Assembly: GCA_012934845.2 (NCBI GenBank)
Contig: WNNJ02000725.1
Coordinates: 1 to 64,000, forward strand
Length of the DNA stretch: 64,000 nucleotides
DNA from: Pomphorhynchus laevis
Lineage: Eukaryota > Acanthocephala > Palaeacanthocephala > Echinorhynchida > Pomphorhynchidae
Direction of reading: 5' to 3'
The translations under genes and the position numbers were made by a program. Positions 21,078-31,468 of this stretch are shown here, in pieces; position 1 is the first letter of the stretch; each line of letters begins with the position of its first letter. Below the pieces are notes generated by a model that worked only from the letters and a program-made list of their open reading frames with translations, was not told the DNA's origin and made no database searches.

Positions 21078-21447
21078 TCATAAGAAGTGAACAGATGTTG
21101 TCTGAACTGCTCCGTACAGAGGGGTTTCAACAACCACCTCTTGTGTAGTAACAGTAAGTCGAGGAGTGAATTCGTTGATGTGCAGTGAAAGGTTGAGGGG
21201 TTGGTGGTATATGAATAAGATAACCGTTCCTGGCTCTGCGGAGTGCTGCATTAATTCAACGACCAGTTCTATAGTTGAAATCACCAAGTGCCATGTCATA
21301 ACTGCTATCAATAATCCTATCCAGAAGGTCACGGTTCTTGTGGATCTCACCTGGACGGATGTATACATTCGCTAGACTGAGGCGTTTACCGTTCTTACAT
21401 AGTGATATAACTAAACAAGACAGGGCTAGACAAGAGTAGTTTAGCAA
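21078..21447 (-). CDS. LINE AP-endonuclease fragment
   Basis: Two frames together cover an APE-type nuclease. 21256-21447 gives RLSLANVYIRPGE, then LLDRIIDSSYDMALGDFNYR, the GDFN motif of APE-type LINE endonucleases. 21078-21368 continues in another frame with NEFTPRLTVT. In active relatives this cleaves target DNA to prime reverse transcription. Frame changes mark this copy as dead. Confidence 0.65.
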
Positions 21448-22487
21448 GAGGGCAGATCTTAAAGAGCATTTAACTTAGGTTAGAATACCTTGAGATGAAG
21501 AGGAGTGAGGCTGGGTTATGTGCAAGTATAGTGGGAACAATTGTGCTTAAGGATAAATCGATTAATGTCCTGGGGAGACGGATTGACCGCGTCTCCTAAA
21601 GGACTATAACATCTGCATCTCTACCAGATAGAAGTCTAAGGGCAGAAGCACCTCTCGAATTCCACTAAAAGATATTCATTGAAAAAGGCTCACGTGAACT
21701 CTGCATTGTGTTAGGTTAGCTGGGTGGTATTGCCATAACCCTAGACGGAGCCAGGGACGGAAGAGTTACACTTCCTGCCAATAGCACTATCAAAGTTGGG
21801 CACTTGCCCACGGAAATATCTTCATCTCCCTATAAGGCCATGCCTTTCGCCTTCAGTAATCTCCCAACTTTGATTAGGGGTACGGTAAGAGCTAATGCCT
21901 CCGCTTCTTAGATTCGGCCATGGCAATAGGTCTGACAATTTTAGGTGCTGTATACAGGAGAGAAAATTTCTGAATGATTAAATTCTTAATGTTTTAGCAT
22001 TGATTGTTTTTACAAGTCAAAGAGCCGGATGATGTCCTTGTCGGACATCCTTGAGGAACTTACAGATAAACTAGTAGTATCTTTATTCACTTGGTAAGAA
22101 GAGCATAATCTATCTCTGTATTTTTTGAAATCATCACATTTACGGGACCAAGCGGGATGATCTTGCCCACAGTTCGAACATTTTGGGAGTGCATCACACT
22201 TCCCGCCAGCAGCATGTGTACAACTTTGTAAACCGCAAACACCACAAATTCTTATAGCATTACAATTAGAGCCCCAATGCCCCTACTTGTGGCAGGAATT
22301 TTAGTTGGGAAAGGTCAATCATCATAGTTTAGATGCTGAGATTTCAGGTTGTACCCCAAAAAATGGTTGCACGAAGACTTAGACAGGGTCTCGGCTACTT
22401 CTATGGATGCCGACCAAAACGCAATGAGTAAAGGTAGACCGTCCTTCCTTTTAAGCAGTTTCAAATTTGAGATTTTGTAAATTAATT

Positions 22488-22775
22488 TCAGGATTTGATG
22501 TATTTATGCCTTAGTTTTGGAGGCAGATTAGTGATCTTAACAGAGCCCATAATAGGCTTATATTGAATATAACCTAAATGATATAGGTTTTTATTGAAAA
22601 ATGGTTCGTAATCTGTCGCCATATCAGATGTAACAAAAGAAATCCTGATCTCAGATTCAAAGTATTTTACAGCATTAAATATAATACGGTTTTTGAAATT
22701 TTCCACAAAGTTTCTTAAGAATATGTTAAACATATTGTGTCGTTGACTAGGACCAGATAATTTGATTATTAACAA
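22488..22775 (-). CDS. LINE ORF1-like fragment
   Basis: 95 codons containing FEIRISFVTSDMATD-like strands and ITNLPPKLRH, with zinc knuckles lying 3' in the same element (about 22150-22280 on the minus strand). This is the layout of LINE ORF1 proteins (RNA-binding domain then CCHC knuckles). Assignment rests on position and knuckles rather than strong sequence identity. Confidence 0.45.
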   Translation of the reverse strand: MLIIKLSGPSQRHNMFNIFLRNFVENFKNRIIFNAVKYFESEIRISFVTSDMATDYEPFFNKNLYHLGYIQYKPIMGSVKITNLPPKLRHKYIKS

Positions 22776-23015
22776 ATGTTTGAGTTTGGAGATTGGGGGA
22801 GGACCCCGGCACCCGCTTGACTATCAGAAGTTAAATCACTCACCTTCGCGTCGTTCTTAGAACAGGAAATCTGAAAAAGACCAGAGTTTTCTTCAATTTT
22901 TCCATGAAAAACGTTAATCTTTGAAGCCCCTTCACACACTTGTTTGACAATTAAAACAATTAGCGACGTTTATGTTATTCAATTTTCAATTAGCGACAGT
23001 TTATGTTATTCTTCC

Positions 23016-23050
23016 AGTTGTACAGGCAACTGGAAGTTGCCTGTACAACT
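23016..23050. repeat. Perfect 15-bp hairpin
   Basis: AGTTGTACAGGCAAC (23016-23030), loop TGGAA, then the exact complement (23036-23050). Preceded by a direct repeat of GCGAC-GTTTATGTTATTC (about 22965-23012). Confidence 0.8.
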
Positions 23051-24430
23051 TTGTTTGTAATAAAACAAGTTTTTGTGGACGAACAAGGCCGTGAGTAAGA
23101 AAATTAAACAGTGTCATTATATTGATTCGTTTTCTTGTTTTTGTAGCTTTTCTGTTTCTCTGTTCGGACGATGAACCCTTTGTATTATTTATTTAAGAAA
23201 TCCCTTATTATTATTGACGAACAAAACAACAAAAATTGCTTTCTTTTTGCAACTTACCCCATTGTAAGTGAAATTAATGCTATAAAAATTTAATTAAGAT
23301 ATGCAAGTAAATTATCATATATACGACATTTTAGCTATATATTCATCATATCTGCAGCAATGACACTCTTAGCTTTAAAAAACAAATACTCTTCCGCATT
23401 AAATACCTTGCGTTTATACAGCAATTTGTATAAATTCTTGTAAATAATAAAATAAGAAATAGTTTCCAATTCGGTCTCGTTACTTTATTTTTATCATGGC
23501 CGTTTCTTACCTAATATAATTTGTTTCCAGTTTTTGCTTACGACACTTTGATAGACGACTTCAGATTATGTTTCTTTGGTGCAAAAAAATATCTAACGTC
23601 TACATACAGTTTCGTCATTTTCTCTCTTTGTAGTGATCGAATTGTAGTGCTCGCATTTTCTGGCCTTTTCCGTGTAATCAAAGTTGTTTTTATCTACTTT
23701 AAGTACAAAAGTAGTTTTGTAATCGATTTTACAAAACATTATGCCGGTATAACAAGCATAATGTCCTTACACATTTAAATCACAATTCAAATGGTTTTAA
23801 ATACGGCACTTGCTATGAAGTTTAAGTTCATCGCCAGTGTTTAACTTTTATGACAAATCAGTAACATAAGGCAATAAAGTCAGTAACATTATCAGTTAAC
23901 ATTTTTCTAACTCGATTTGTCAAAGCACAAAATTAACGGATAGTGTTTCAAAATAATCAAATGGAATAAGATTTTTGAAAAGACATTGCCTCTATGAAAG
24001 TAGATTAAGAAAACTAGGATTTTATTTATACTTTTTATAATATACTTTTTATAATATATATTTTATAAAGTTATCGACTTTTTATTGGAAAACGTAAAGA
24101 AACACGTCACGTATAAGCAGAAATCGGTTTAAATCAATTTAAAAATATTTTACAAAATGTATTTTGAACTTACTATTCACTTAAAATTACAGCAAAGAAA
24201 TACAATTATTTTGATTAATACAAACATTAATACAAATATTAATATATTGATTTATCTCGTGAAAAGTTACTTGTCTAAGTATATATTTATAATTTTATAT
24301 TTTTAAATATAAAATAAAAAATGAAATAAAAATGATTAAAGACAGAAATATTTTTTCATTGTGATTTCTTACCTTCAATATTTTCGTGAAGCTTATAACA
24401 CCATAATATAAGCTTTTGTAAATACTGAAT
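23051..24430. other. AT-rich, no gene seen
   Basis: No coding frame or repeat family that I can support. The 85-codon frame at 23521-23778 (Phe/Val/Ile rich) has no recognisable motif. Confidence 0.45.
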
Positions 24431-24432
24431 AG

Positions 24433-24540
24433 ATAATATATTCGGTTATATCTCAATAAATGATTTTATTGATGTAGAACCTTTCCAAGTTTTTATGGAC
24501 TCATAATGTTTGTGTGAACAGATAATATATTCGGTTAGAG
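24433..24540 (+). repeat. Copies of the ~89-bp repeat unit
   Basis: One unit and part of the next (GATAATATATTCGGTTA, CTCAATAA, TTCCAAGTTTTTATGGACTC), the same unit that is tandemly arrayed at 36390-36850. The LINE sequence begins immediately after the partial second unit. Confidence 0.75.
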
Positions 24541-26170
24541 CTCATATTCGGATGCGCTTTCCCGACGTCGTGGAATCAATCATCAAGTTACTTTATAAAA
24601 ACATAGGTGATTCATCGGATTCAAACGCTTATCGCGGTATCGCCATCGTCAATTATGGTTATAAATTCTTTGCTATGATGATCATACGTCGTCTTTACAA
24701 CTTTTCAGGCAATCTATTCCCATCTGAACAACATGGATTTCGCCGTAGTCGCTCGACATTGTCAGCACTATCCGAAGCTCGTGACAATATTCGCCAGATT
24801 TCAACCCATCGCCACGCCTACGTCGTATTTGAAGACTTTACCAGAGCCATTGACGACGTCATGCGCCATTTGCTTCTAGAAAAATTCAAAGTCCAGTGCA
24901 ACATATGGAACATTCCTCGACACAATACGTCGACTTATGTTACCCAATGAAATACGCATATTCGACAGCGTATCTGTATCTGCACCCATTATTCAACACA
25001 AAAGAGTATTGCAAGGCGACCCCCTTAGCCCTATCCTCTTTTCGCTTTTTATTGGAGACCTGCCTTTACTTTAAAAAACGTCTACCAAGTCCAAAAACCT
25101 TATTTTCGCAGATGATCTTATGATAATCTGCGAATCCACTACAATTTTAGACTTTATTTGACCAACTTCATGTATACTGTTTGCTCAACGACCTCACTGT
25201 CAACACATTAAAAACAAAAGCCATAAAATTTCGTCGTGGTGGACGCCTAGCCCAAACCGACAAGTTATCATTAAACAATCAGCCCAAGAAGTCGTAAACT
25301 CCTATAAATATCTTGGCGTTCATCTAACCTCTGCTTGCTCATTTTATTTGCACTTGGAACAAAAAACTTGTAAGATCCTCTTATCAACTTTCGCTTTTAG
25401 GAAACTGCCTAGTTTATCCTTACAAGGTGCACTCCGTTTCTTTGAAGTGATACTAGAACCCATGATTACATATGCGCTTTCCGTCATCTGGTCTGACTTT
25501 TCGATTTACAATTTCAAACAACTTGACTCCTGTAAATGGCGCTTCGCCGAAAAGGTACTCGGCTTGTCACCTAAAATTAACTCTACACCACTTTCTGTTC
25601 TAACGTCGAGCCGACCTCTATCAATAGACCACTAACAACATATTTGTTTATCAAAATCACCGGCCTTCCAACAGCACTTCTAGGAGTTCACAGAAAAGAT
25701 CAATACTGTCGATCCCAAAATAATCACAGCAGCCACTATACTACAACCTCTTTGCTAACAACCTCAAGCCACTAAAAGACATATCAGCGTTCTGCCTACC
25801 TTCACGGTTATCACGACAAGCTGTGCACTATCCGCATTCCATGCCATGAACGTTCAATATGTTGTCGCTACAAATTTTTTAATCTACAATGTACACCTAT
25901 CTCTCATGTATTCTCTTGTCCAATTCTTTCAACAATTCCTTTTCGTAAAATCGATTCAATACCTGAAGATTCAACAATAATCAATATACATTTACACGCA
26001 GCCTGATGCTATAAAAACGCCTTCAAGTCAAAGTCAACGATCCTACAAGTAAAATCTCATCCACAGTCGTGATTAATATTTAAAATATTTGGCTTTCAAG
26101 TTATGTAATTTCTGTAACTTTTGATATCAGCCCTAATCCAAGAGGATGCAGTGGGCATTAATAAATAACT
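24540..26170 (+). mobile_element. LINE (family L-C), 5'-truncated and decayed
   Basis: Plus-strand RT remnants: YRGIAIVNYGYKFFAMMIIR, FPSEQHGFRRSRSTLSAL (24510-24950), then across frames VLQGDPLSPILFSLFIGDL (about 25005-25065), an F-ADDL-like segment, and YKYLGVHLT (about 25300). 25348-25635 continues into the thumb. The C-terminus has IPCHERS-CCRYKF and HVFSCPILST (a Cys/His knuckle, about 25830-25945). The 3' untranslated part ends GAGGATGCAGTGGGCATTAA. Its 3' end recurs at 29741 and 34452. Confidence 0.75.
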
Positions 26171-26298
26171 TCTCAGATTATCATTATTATGTTTTATAAT
26201 TATATTAAATACGTAGACACAGTTAGCTGATTTGGTCAGATAATATATTCGGTTATATCTCAATAAGTAATCTCATTGCTGTAGACCTCTTTAGAGTG
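26171..26298 (+). repeat. Composite A: Naiad 3' end joined to 89-bp unit
   Basis: Directly after the LINE tail comes TTAAATACGTAGACACAGTT (Naiad PLE 3' terminus), then GGTCAGATAATATATTCGG (89-bp unit). The same junctions occur near 29216, 30041 and 34803. Confidence 0.75.
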
Positions 26299-26512
26299 TT
26301 GGCCTAACCAATTTAGATGCTTCACTAATCTCTGCGTTCTGCCTTTAAGATATCTTAGTACGAATGTCTCAATAGGGATATTTTTAGTAGCACATCCCCA
26401 TTTGTGAATTATATTAATACCTCTAGGCTTAGATCTTAATGTCATTTGAAATTTTGAAACACATTGTAAGCTTTTTTCTAATGGAGTTACTTTCAGAGCG
26501 ACAGTGCTCTAT
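26299..26512 (-). pseudogene. Inverted partial copy A of the kinase-like gene
   Basis: Minus-strand match to bases about 37475-37685 of the kinase-like ORF, covering codons roughly 133-202 (MTLRSKPRGINIIHKWGCAT is identical, then the LRYLKG and RLVKHLNWLG segments). Broken partial copy. It starts at the same kinase position as the other copies, right where the 89-bp unit stops. Confidence 0.85.
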
Positions 26513-26514
26513 TA

Positions 26515-27330
26515 TCGTTAAAATTTTTATGGAACGAAGAATAGTATTTTTATTTAATACAACAAAACGTTTATGTCCGATATTTCAATAGCTACTGCTA
26601 TCATCGTCAGGAAACAACAAAAAATTACTAAAGTTGCCATTTATACAAATTACAGTAAAACAGAAACAAACTTCAAAGAAAAACGTTACACACATTCACA
26701 CACATTCTATAAAAGATTTTTTTTGTATAAAACAAACTTCAAAGAAAAAAACATTATAAATACACTCACACGCATTCTATACAAGGTATTGAAAAAAAAA
26801 CAGATTTAAAAGAAAAAAAGAAACGCAACCCAAGATTAAAAGGAAAAAATATAATAAACTACTTAAAAAAATTATCAAAAATTATGATAATGAGATAAAA
26901 TAAATATTACGTAAAATTGATACCAAAAAACAAACAAATCAAACAAATGTAATTAATCAAGTTCAATAAGGATTACAACTAATTAAAAAGTAATAGGAAA
27001 TTTTCAAATTAAAATCAGATTTATTATCAGATAAAATGTTATTCTTATTAATAAAATATGCCTCCTGCATTATACGAGAAAGATAATCACTTTCATATGA
27101 TAAAATTGAATCGTCATCAAAGTTCATATTATGACCTAAATTCAATACATGTTGTGATATAGCACCCACCATATTACCCCGTTTAATATTATATTTATGT
27201 TGTGACATACGCTTTCCCAATCCTTGTTCCAGTTTGACCAATATAAGAAGAGGAACAGTTATCACAGGGTATCTTATAGACAACGAACATTTCATTAAAT
27301 TTTGGTTTTAATTTAAAAATGTTGTGCAAT
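26515..27330 (-). mobile_element. Penelope-like element P2, inverted truncated copy
   Basis: Minus strand. Contains the GIY-YIG nuclease end (26963-27295) and the 3' tail down to about 26520, including a hammerhead-like core at 26574-26615. It faces away from the plus-strand copy at 27500-29125, so the two form an inverted pair with 5' sides towards each other, an arrangement known for PLEs. Confidence 0.82.
26574..26615 (-). ncRNA. Hammerhead-like motif, P2 copy 1
   Basis: Minus strand: CTGACGA, then a stem II hairpin ATAGC-AGTA-GCTAT, then GAAA followed by ATATC (NUH triplet AUC). Stem I is short (TTTC with GGAC, wobble). Same motif as at 29034-29075 and 29540-29580. Confidence 0.6.
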
Positions 27331-27499
27331 TTAGGCAATTTTTTTATTGTAAATTATTACATCCGTGATATTACTAGATATTTTATTTTTATATTTAAAT
27401 TTATTAAATAAGGAGTCCCAAGAACTCAAAACCTTGATTTCTATATTTGTTACCTAAGATTCATAAGAGTTATCATTGTGCACGTCCTATTGTTGCATC
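27331..27499. other. Junction between inverted P2 copies
   Basis: AT-rich; probably the central part of P2 (ATTACATCCGTGATATTACT resembles the sequence upstream of the nuclease in the relic at 51456). No separate gene. Confidence 0.4.
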
Positions 27500-27518
27500 C
27501 TACTCTACTTATCCTTAA

Positions 27519-28121
27519 ATGATCTCCATATATACATCTACTTTATTAAAACAAAATGTTACTAACAATCATTTTTCTTTCATTCGAGATGGTCCACTAT
27601 TTTCAAATTTAATTAGAAACAGGCATTCCAATGATATTAAAATATTTACTGCTGATGTTAAGTCTCGTTTTACAAATATTCCATTGTCAACCACAATTAA
27701 TTTTGCCAGTAACGTTTTGGTAAATAATAATCCATTAAGTTGGTTTCTTAATAAAGATGACTGGACTAATTTGTTGGTTCTCTGCACTCAGAAATGTAAT
27801 TTTTAATTTGGATCTCAGATGTAGGATTAGGTTGATAGTTTAGCCTTGGGAAATCCACTAGCACCTGTACTAGCAGAAATTTATATGAGGTACTGGGAAG
27901 CAAGATTTGTTAAAGAATTAAATTTTGTTATTAATTGGTATCGTTATGTATACGATGTTTTTATTGTCTGTGAAAACAATGTTAACGACCACTATTTGTT
28001 AAGTGAATTATATTCGAAAGACCCACATATACAGTGGAATGCTGGTTTAGAAACCGAAACTGGTTTACCTTTCTTAGATGTTTTAGTTTTTAAAGATTCT
28101 AATCAAATATATCAAACTTAA
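27519..28121 (+). CDS. PLE P2 reverse transcriptase fragment
   Basis: Two frames. 27519-27806 carries FTADVKSRFTNIPLSTTINF (motif A, usually D-x-x-S-L-F/Y-T-N-I-P). 27846-28121 carries MGNPLAPVLAEIYMRYWE (motif B, usually PMGSPLSP-like) and the active-site region NWYRYVYDVFIV, where YxDD has become YVYD. TGLPFLDVLVF (motif E region) follows. The loss of the catalytic Asp pattern and the frame change show a dead copy. Confidence 0.75.
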
Positions 28122-28421
28122 GTTTTTCGGAAGACCGAACCATTACCTGAAATTACATCTTGGAACTCCTATGTACCAAAAAATTGTTGATTGCAGCTGC
28201 AATGTCCGTTTTTCACCGAGCTAGAATGATTTGCTCGAAGGACAATTAATTAAAAGAGAGTTATTCGATTATTCGTTTTGGTTTGGTCAACAATGGTTTT
28301 CCCGAATGGGCTTTAAAAAGCCTTCTATAAAAGTTGTGGTGTTGTGAAAAGAAAAAAAATATTTTGGACCTTCGAAGCAAAAAATATATCTCGGAATTCC
28401 TTTTATTAATAAAAATGTTCG

Positions 28422-28754
28422 TTGTCTATAAGATACCCTGTGATAACTGTTCCTCCTCTTATATTGGTCAAACTGGAACAAGGATTGGGAAAGCGTATGT
28501 CACAACATAAATATAATATTAAACGGGGTAATATGATGGGTGATATGATGGGTGCTATATCACAACATGTATTGAATTTAGGTCATAATATGAACTTTGA
28601 TGACGATTCAATTTTATCATATGAAAGTGATTATCTTTCTCGTATAATGCAGGAGGCATATTTTATTAATAAGAATAACATTTTATCTGATAATAAATCT
28701 GATTTTAATTTGAAAATTTCCTATTACTTTTTAATTAGTTGTAATCCTTATTGA
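28422..28754 (+). CDS. PLE P2 GIY-YIG nuclease C-terminal part
   Basis: In one frame VYKIPCDNCSSSYIGQTG (GIY-YIG core) and in the next RIGKRMSQHKYNIKRG, then SQHVLNLGHNMNFDD and RIMQEAYFINKN, the usual tail of PLE nucleases. The inverted copy at 26963-27295 is nearly identical apart from an extra GATGGGTGATAT duplication here (about 28533). The core and the tail are in different frames, so it is inactive. Confidence 0.75.
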   Translation: MSIRYPVITVPPLILVKLEQGLGKRMSQHKYNIKRGNMMGDMMGAISQHVLNLGHNMNFDDDSILSYESDYLSRIMQEAYFINKNNILSDNKSDFNLKISYYFLISCNPY

Positions 28755-29033
28755 ACTTGATTAATTACATTTGTTTGATTTGTTTGTTTTTTGGTATCAA
28801 TTTTACGTAATATTTATTTTATTTCATTATTATAATTTTTGATAATTTTTTTGAGTAATTTAATATATTTTTTCCTTTTAATCTTGGGTTGCGGTTCTTT
28901 TTTTCTTTTAAATCTGTTTTTTTCAATACCTTGTATAGAATGCGTGTGAGTGTATTTATAATGTTTTTTTCTTTGAAGTTTGTTTCTATTTTATTGTAAT
29001 TTGTACAAATGGCAACTTTAGTATTTTTTTGTT

Positions 29034-29075
29034 GTCTCCTGACGATGATAGCAGTAGCTATTGAAATATCGGACA
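29034..29075 (+). ncRNA. Hammerhead-like motif, P2 copy 2
   Basis: CTGACGA at 29039-29045, hairpin ATAGC (29048-29052) / GCTAT (29057-29061) with loop AGTA, GAAA at 29063-29066, then TATC ending in AUC, and GGACA (29071-29075), which can pair with TGTCT (29033-29037) around a bulged C. Fits the CUGANGA / GAAA hammerhead core with a minimal stem III, as reported for Penelope-like elements. Confidence 0.62.
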
Positions 29076-29125
29076 TTAACATTTTGTTGGATTAAATAAA
29101 AATACTGTTATTCGTTCCATAAAGA

Positions 29126-29500
29126 TTTTATTTATAAAAGAAAGAAGAAAATGGAAATTTTCAAAAATCATTATTATCATTATCATGGCATTAATAAATA
29201 ACTTCTCAGATTATCATTATTATGCTTTATAATTATATTAAATACGTAGACCCAGTAAGCTGATTTGGTCAGATAATATATTCGGTTATATCTCAAAGTG
29301 GAATCTCATTGCTGTAGACCTCTTTAGAGTTTTGGCCTAACCAATTTAGATGCTTCACTAATCTCGGCGTTCTGCCTTTAAGATATCTTAGTTCAAATGT
29401 CTCAATAGGGAAGTTATTTATTAATGACATGATAATGATAATAATGATTTTTGAAAATTTCCATTTTCTTCTTTCTTTTTTTAATAAAATCTTTATGGAA
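29126..29500. repeat. Inverted repeat enclosing composite D
   Basis: Arms about 29120-29215 and 29408-29500 are near-perfect inverse copies (GAAAATGGAAATTTTCAAAA with its complement). With the P2 tails on either side the inverted repeat extends from about 28920 to 29650. The loop (29216-29407) holds the Naiad 3' end, an 89-bp unit piece and an inverted kinase fragment (29332-29410). Confidence 0.78.
29332..29410 (-). pseudogene. Inverted partial copy D of the kinase-like gene
   Basis: Short minus-strand match to the kinase-like ORF around codons 178-202, joined on its left to the 89-bp unit at the same point as copies A, B and C. Broken partial copy. Confidence 0.75.
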
Positions 29501-29740
29501 CGAAGAATAGTATTTTTATTTAATACAACAAAACGTTTATGTCCGATATTTCAATAGCTACTGCTATCATCGTCAGGAAACAACAAAAAAATACTAAAGT
29601 GGCCATTTGTACAAATTACAATAAAACATAGAAACAAACTTCAAAGAAAAACATTACAAATACATATTCATACATATTCTATACAAGGTTTTTTGTAAAA
29701 AACAAACTTCAAAAAAAACATTACAAACACACACTCACAC
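29490..29740 (-). mobile_element. Penelope-like element P2, 3' tail copy
   Basis: Minus-strand tail with the third hammerhead-like core (29540-29580), facing the plus-strand P2 copy tail to tail across the inverted repeat. It ends where the LINE L-C tail starts. Confidence 0.78.
29540..29580 (-). ncRNA. Hammerhead-like motif, P2 copy 3
   Basis: Same core as at 26574-26615: CTGACGA, ATAGC-AGTA-GCTAT hairpin, GAAA, AUC on the minus strand. Confidence 0.58.
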
Positions 29741-30040
29741 AAATTTTGTAATCTACAATGTCCACCTATCTCTCATTATTCTCTTGTCCAATTATTTCAA
29801 CAATTCCTTTTCGTAAAATCGGTTCAATACCTGTAGATTCAACAATAATCAATATACATTTACACAGCCTGATGCTATAAAAACGCCTTCAAGTCAAAGT
29901 CAACGATCCTACAAGTAAAATCTCATCCACAGTTGTGATTAATATTTAAAATATTTGGCTTTCAAGTTATGTAATTTCTGTAACTTTTGATATCAGCCCT
30001 AATCCAAGAGGATGCAGTGGGCATTAATAAATAACTTCTC
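29741..30040 (+). mobile_element. LINE L-C 3' tail, solo copy
   Basis: Matches the end of the L-C LINE (about 25880-26170), including the last codons of the Cys/His region and the untranslated tail to GCATTAATAAATAACTTC. 5'-truncated. Confidence 0.82.
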
Positions 30041-30278
30041 AGATTATCATTATTATGTTTTATAATTATATTAAATAAGTAGACCCAGTTAGCTGATTTG
30101 GTCAGATAATATATTCGGTTATATCTCAATAAGTAATCTCATTGCTGTAGACCTCTTTAGAGTGTTGGCCTAACCAATTTAGATGCTTCACTAATCTCGG
30201 CGTTCTGCCTTTAAAACCTTTCAGATATCTTAGTACGAATGCCTCAATAGGGATATTTTTAGTTGCACATCCCCATTA
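30041..30278 (-). pseudogene. Composite B with inverted kinase fragment
   Basis: Naiad 3' end (about 30055-30095), 89-bp unit (30098-30165), then a minus-strand kinase match (30168-30278, codons roughly 165-202). The kinase match stops where the Naiad copy N2 leader begins. Broken partial copy. Confidence 0.8.
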
Positions 30279-30472
30279 AATAGCTAGGTCGCGTAGCGCG
30301 TGGAGTGAAGGTGGTAGATATTTATAGATCTTGTTCCAGCCTGCAACCGCCTTTAGCAGGGCAGCCCCCTGTCAAATGCTGCTGGATGGCGCGTTGTAAG
30401 TTTAGTCTGAGTCTACCAAACTAGGTGTCGACAACAAAAATGCAACGTTAAAAATTATGACTTAAAAGTTAC

Positions 30473-31264
30473 ATGTACTCAACCATATTGGAAAAATACG
30501 TAAGTACTAATGATTTCAATTTTAGATCTTTTAAATGTAACAGAAAAAATTGTATAGTTTGTGATGTTATAAAAAATAATAATTGTATTGTAAGTAATAC
30601 GACAAACAAATGTTTTTCATTAAATATTAATAATAATTGTAACTGCAATACCGCAGGTGTAGTGTATCTAATACAATGTACATGTGGATTGCAATATATA
30701 GGAAAAACATATCAAATGTTAAAAACTAGGTTTAGGCAACACATTTATAATATACAGCATAATAGTCAAACTATATTTCATAAACATATGAGATTAATAG
30801 GACATGATATTAAAAACTGTAAATTATTTATTTTAGAACATATTATCGAAGAAAACATTTCAATATTAAATCAAAAACTATTAGAAAAAGAAGATTTTTG
30901 GATTAAAACGCTTAATTCCATGTACCCATTAGGATTGAATGACGTGGTACAAGGAATTGGCAGAAGTAGTATAATACATAATAAACAACTATATTATAAT
31001 AATCCGGTTAAACGCAAACCAAGAAGTCATGGTGATAAAAGGAATAGGAAAAATAGAGTTAAAAATATTAAAAAAGATATGTATATAAATGAACAATTAG
31101 AAATATTAAAACAACTTTTAAGTGATAATAAGCTAAAAGATCTTTATGTAAATATAAGAAGTTTTTCTAAAGATATCATATGTTCAATAAATCAAAAATT
31201 AATTAACGACTATGATAGGCTAAGTTGTATAATAGACAGTTATTGTAATACAAAATTACTATAA
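30473..31264 (+). CDS. N-terminal GIY-YIG endonuclease and basic linker of Naiad-type PLE
   Basis: 263 codons. Residues 21-60 are Cys-rich (KCNRKNCIVC, CNCN), a likely zinc site. The GIY-YIG core is VVYLIQC...YIGKT at about 63-79, with Arg86 and His90 in TRFRQH. The later EDFWIKTLNSMYPLGLN segment supplies the helix Glu and terminal Asn expected of the family. Residues ~175-205 are strongly basic (KRKPRSHGDKRNRKNRVK). The remainder leads into the RT. Predicted to nick target DNA for reverse transcription. The start codon follows a conserved leader and is shared with copy N1. A stop near 31264 separates it from the RT in this copy. Confidence 0.87.
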   Translation: MYSTILEKYVSTNDFNFRSFKCNRKNCIVCDVIKNNNCIVSNTTNKCFSLNINNNCNCNTAGVVYLIQCTCGLQYIGKTYQMLKTRFRQHIYNIQHNSQTIFHKHMRLIGHDIKNCKLFILEHIIEENISILNQKLLEKEDFWIKTLNSMYPLGLNDVVQGIGRSSIIHNKQLYYNNPVKRKPRSHGDKRNRKNRVKNIKKDMYINEQLEILKQLLSDNKLKDLYVNIRSFSKDIICSINQKLINDYDRLSCIIDSYCNTKLL

Positions 31265-31468
31265 TCGTACAATAAATGTTAATAATAACAATAGAAAATA
31301 TACATTAACCATAAACTTCATTAATAAATGTATAGATAACATAAATATAGCCGGACTTTTAAATAATTCTAAAAGTAAAGAAATAATAGGGTCAGATTTA
31401 AGTAAATATATTCCTAAAATAAGGTATAAACTCCTACCACCATTAGGACAAAAAATTTTAGAAACATA

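Larger units (their letters stand above)
19190..22930 (-). mobile_element. APE-type LINE (family L-A), nearly full length, decayed
   Basis: Minus-strand element. In reading order: an ORF1-like protein with an ITNLPPKLRHKYIK segment (22488-22775) and zinc knuckles (about 22150-22280, CGVCGLQSC and CSNCGQDHPAWSRKC), an endonuclease with MALGDFN (21078-21447), a linker (20709-20981), and RT with VYADDTTALFF (19279-19830). Multiple frame changes and stops. The 3' end near 19200 (CCCCTGGACCTGAGGCCATG, minus) matches the end of the copy at 52556-54175. A 37-bp tandem duplication (GGATATCTGTGACAGATAG) sits at 20480-20555. Confidence 0.82.
27500..29125 (+). mobile_element. Penelope-like element P2, RT then GIY-YIG, decayed
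   Basis: Plus-strand copy with the canonical domain order. RT motif A-like segment (TADVKSRFTNIPL, 27519-27806), motif B MGNPLAPVLAEIYM and a motif C position reading YRYVYDVFI (27846-28121), a linker with frame changes (28122-28420), the GIY-YIG end (28422-28754), and a 3' tail with hammerhead-like core. The RT N-terminal part is missing. Several stops and frame changes. Confidence 0.85.

Noticed and set aside
23521-23778. 85-codon hydrophobic frame
   Set aside because: No signal for splicing, no recognised motif and no repeat in the window; composition alone explains it.
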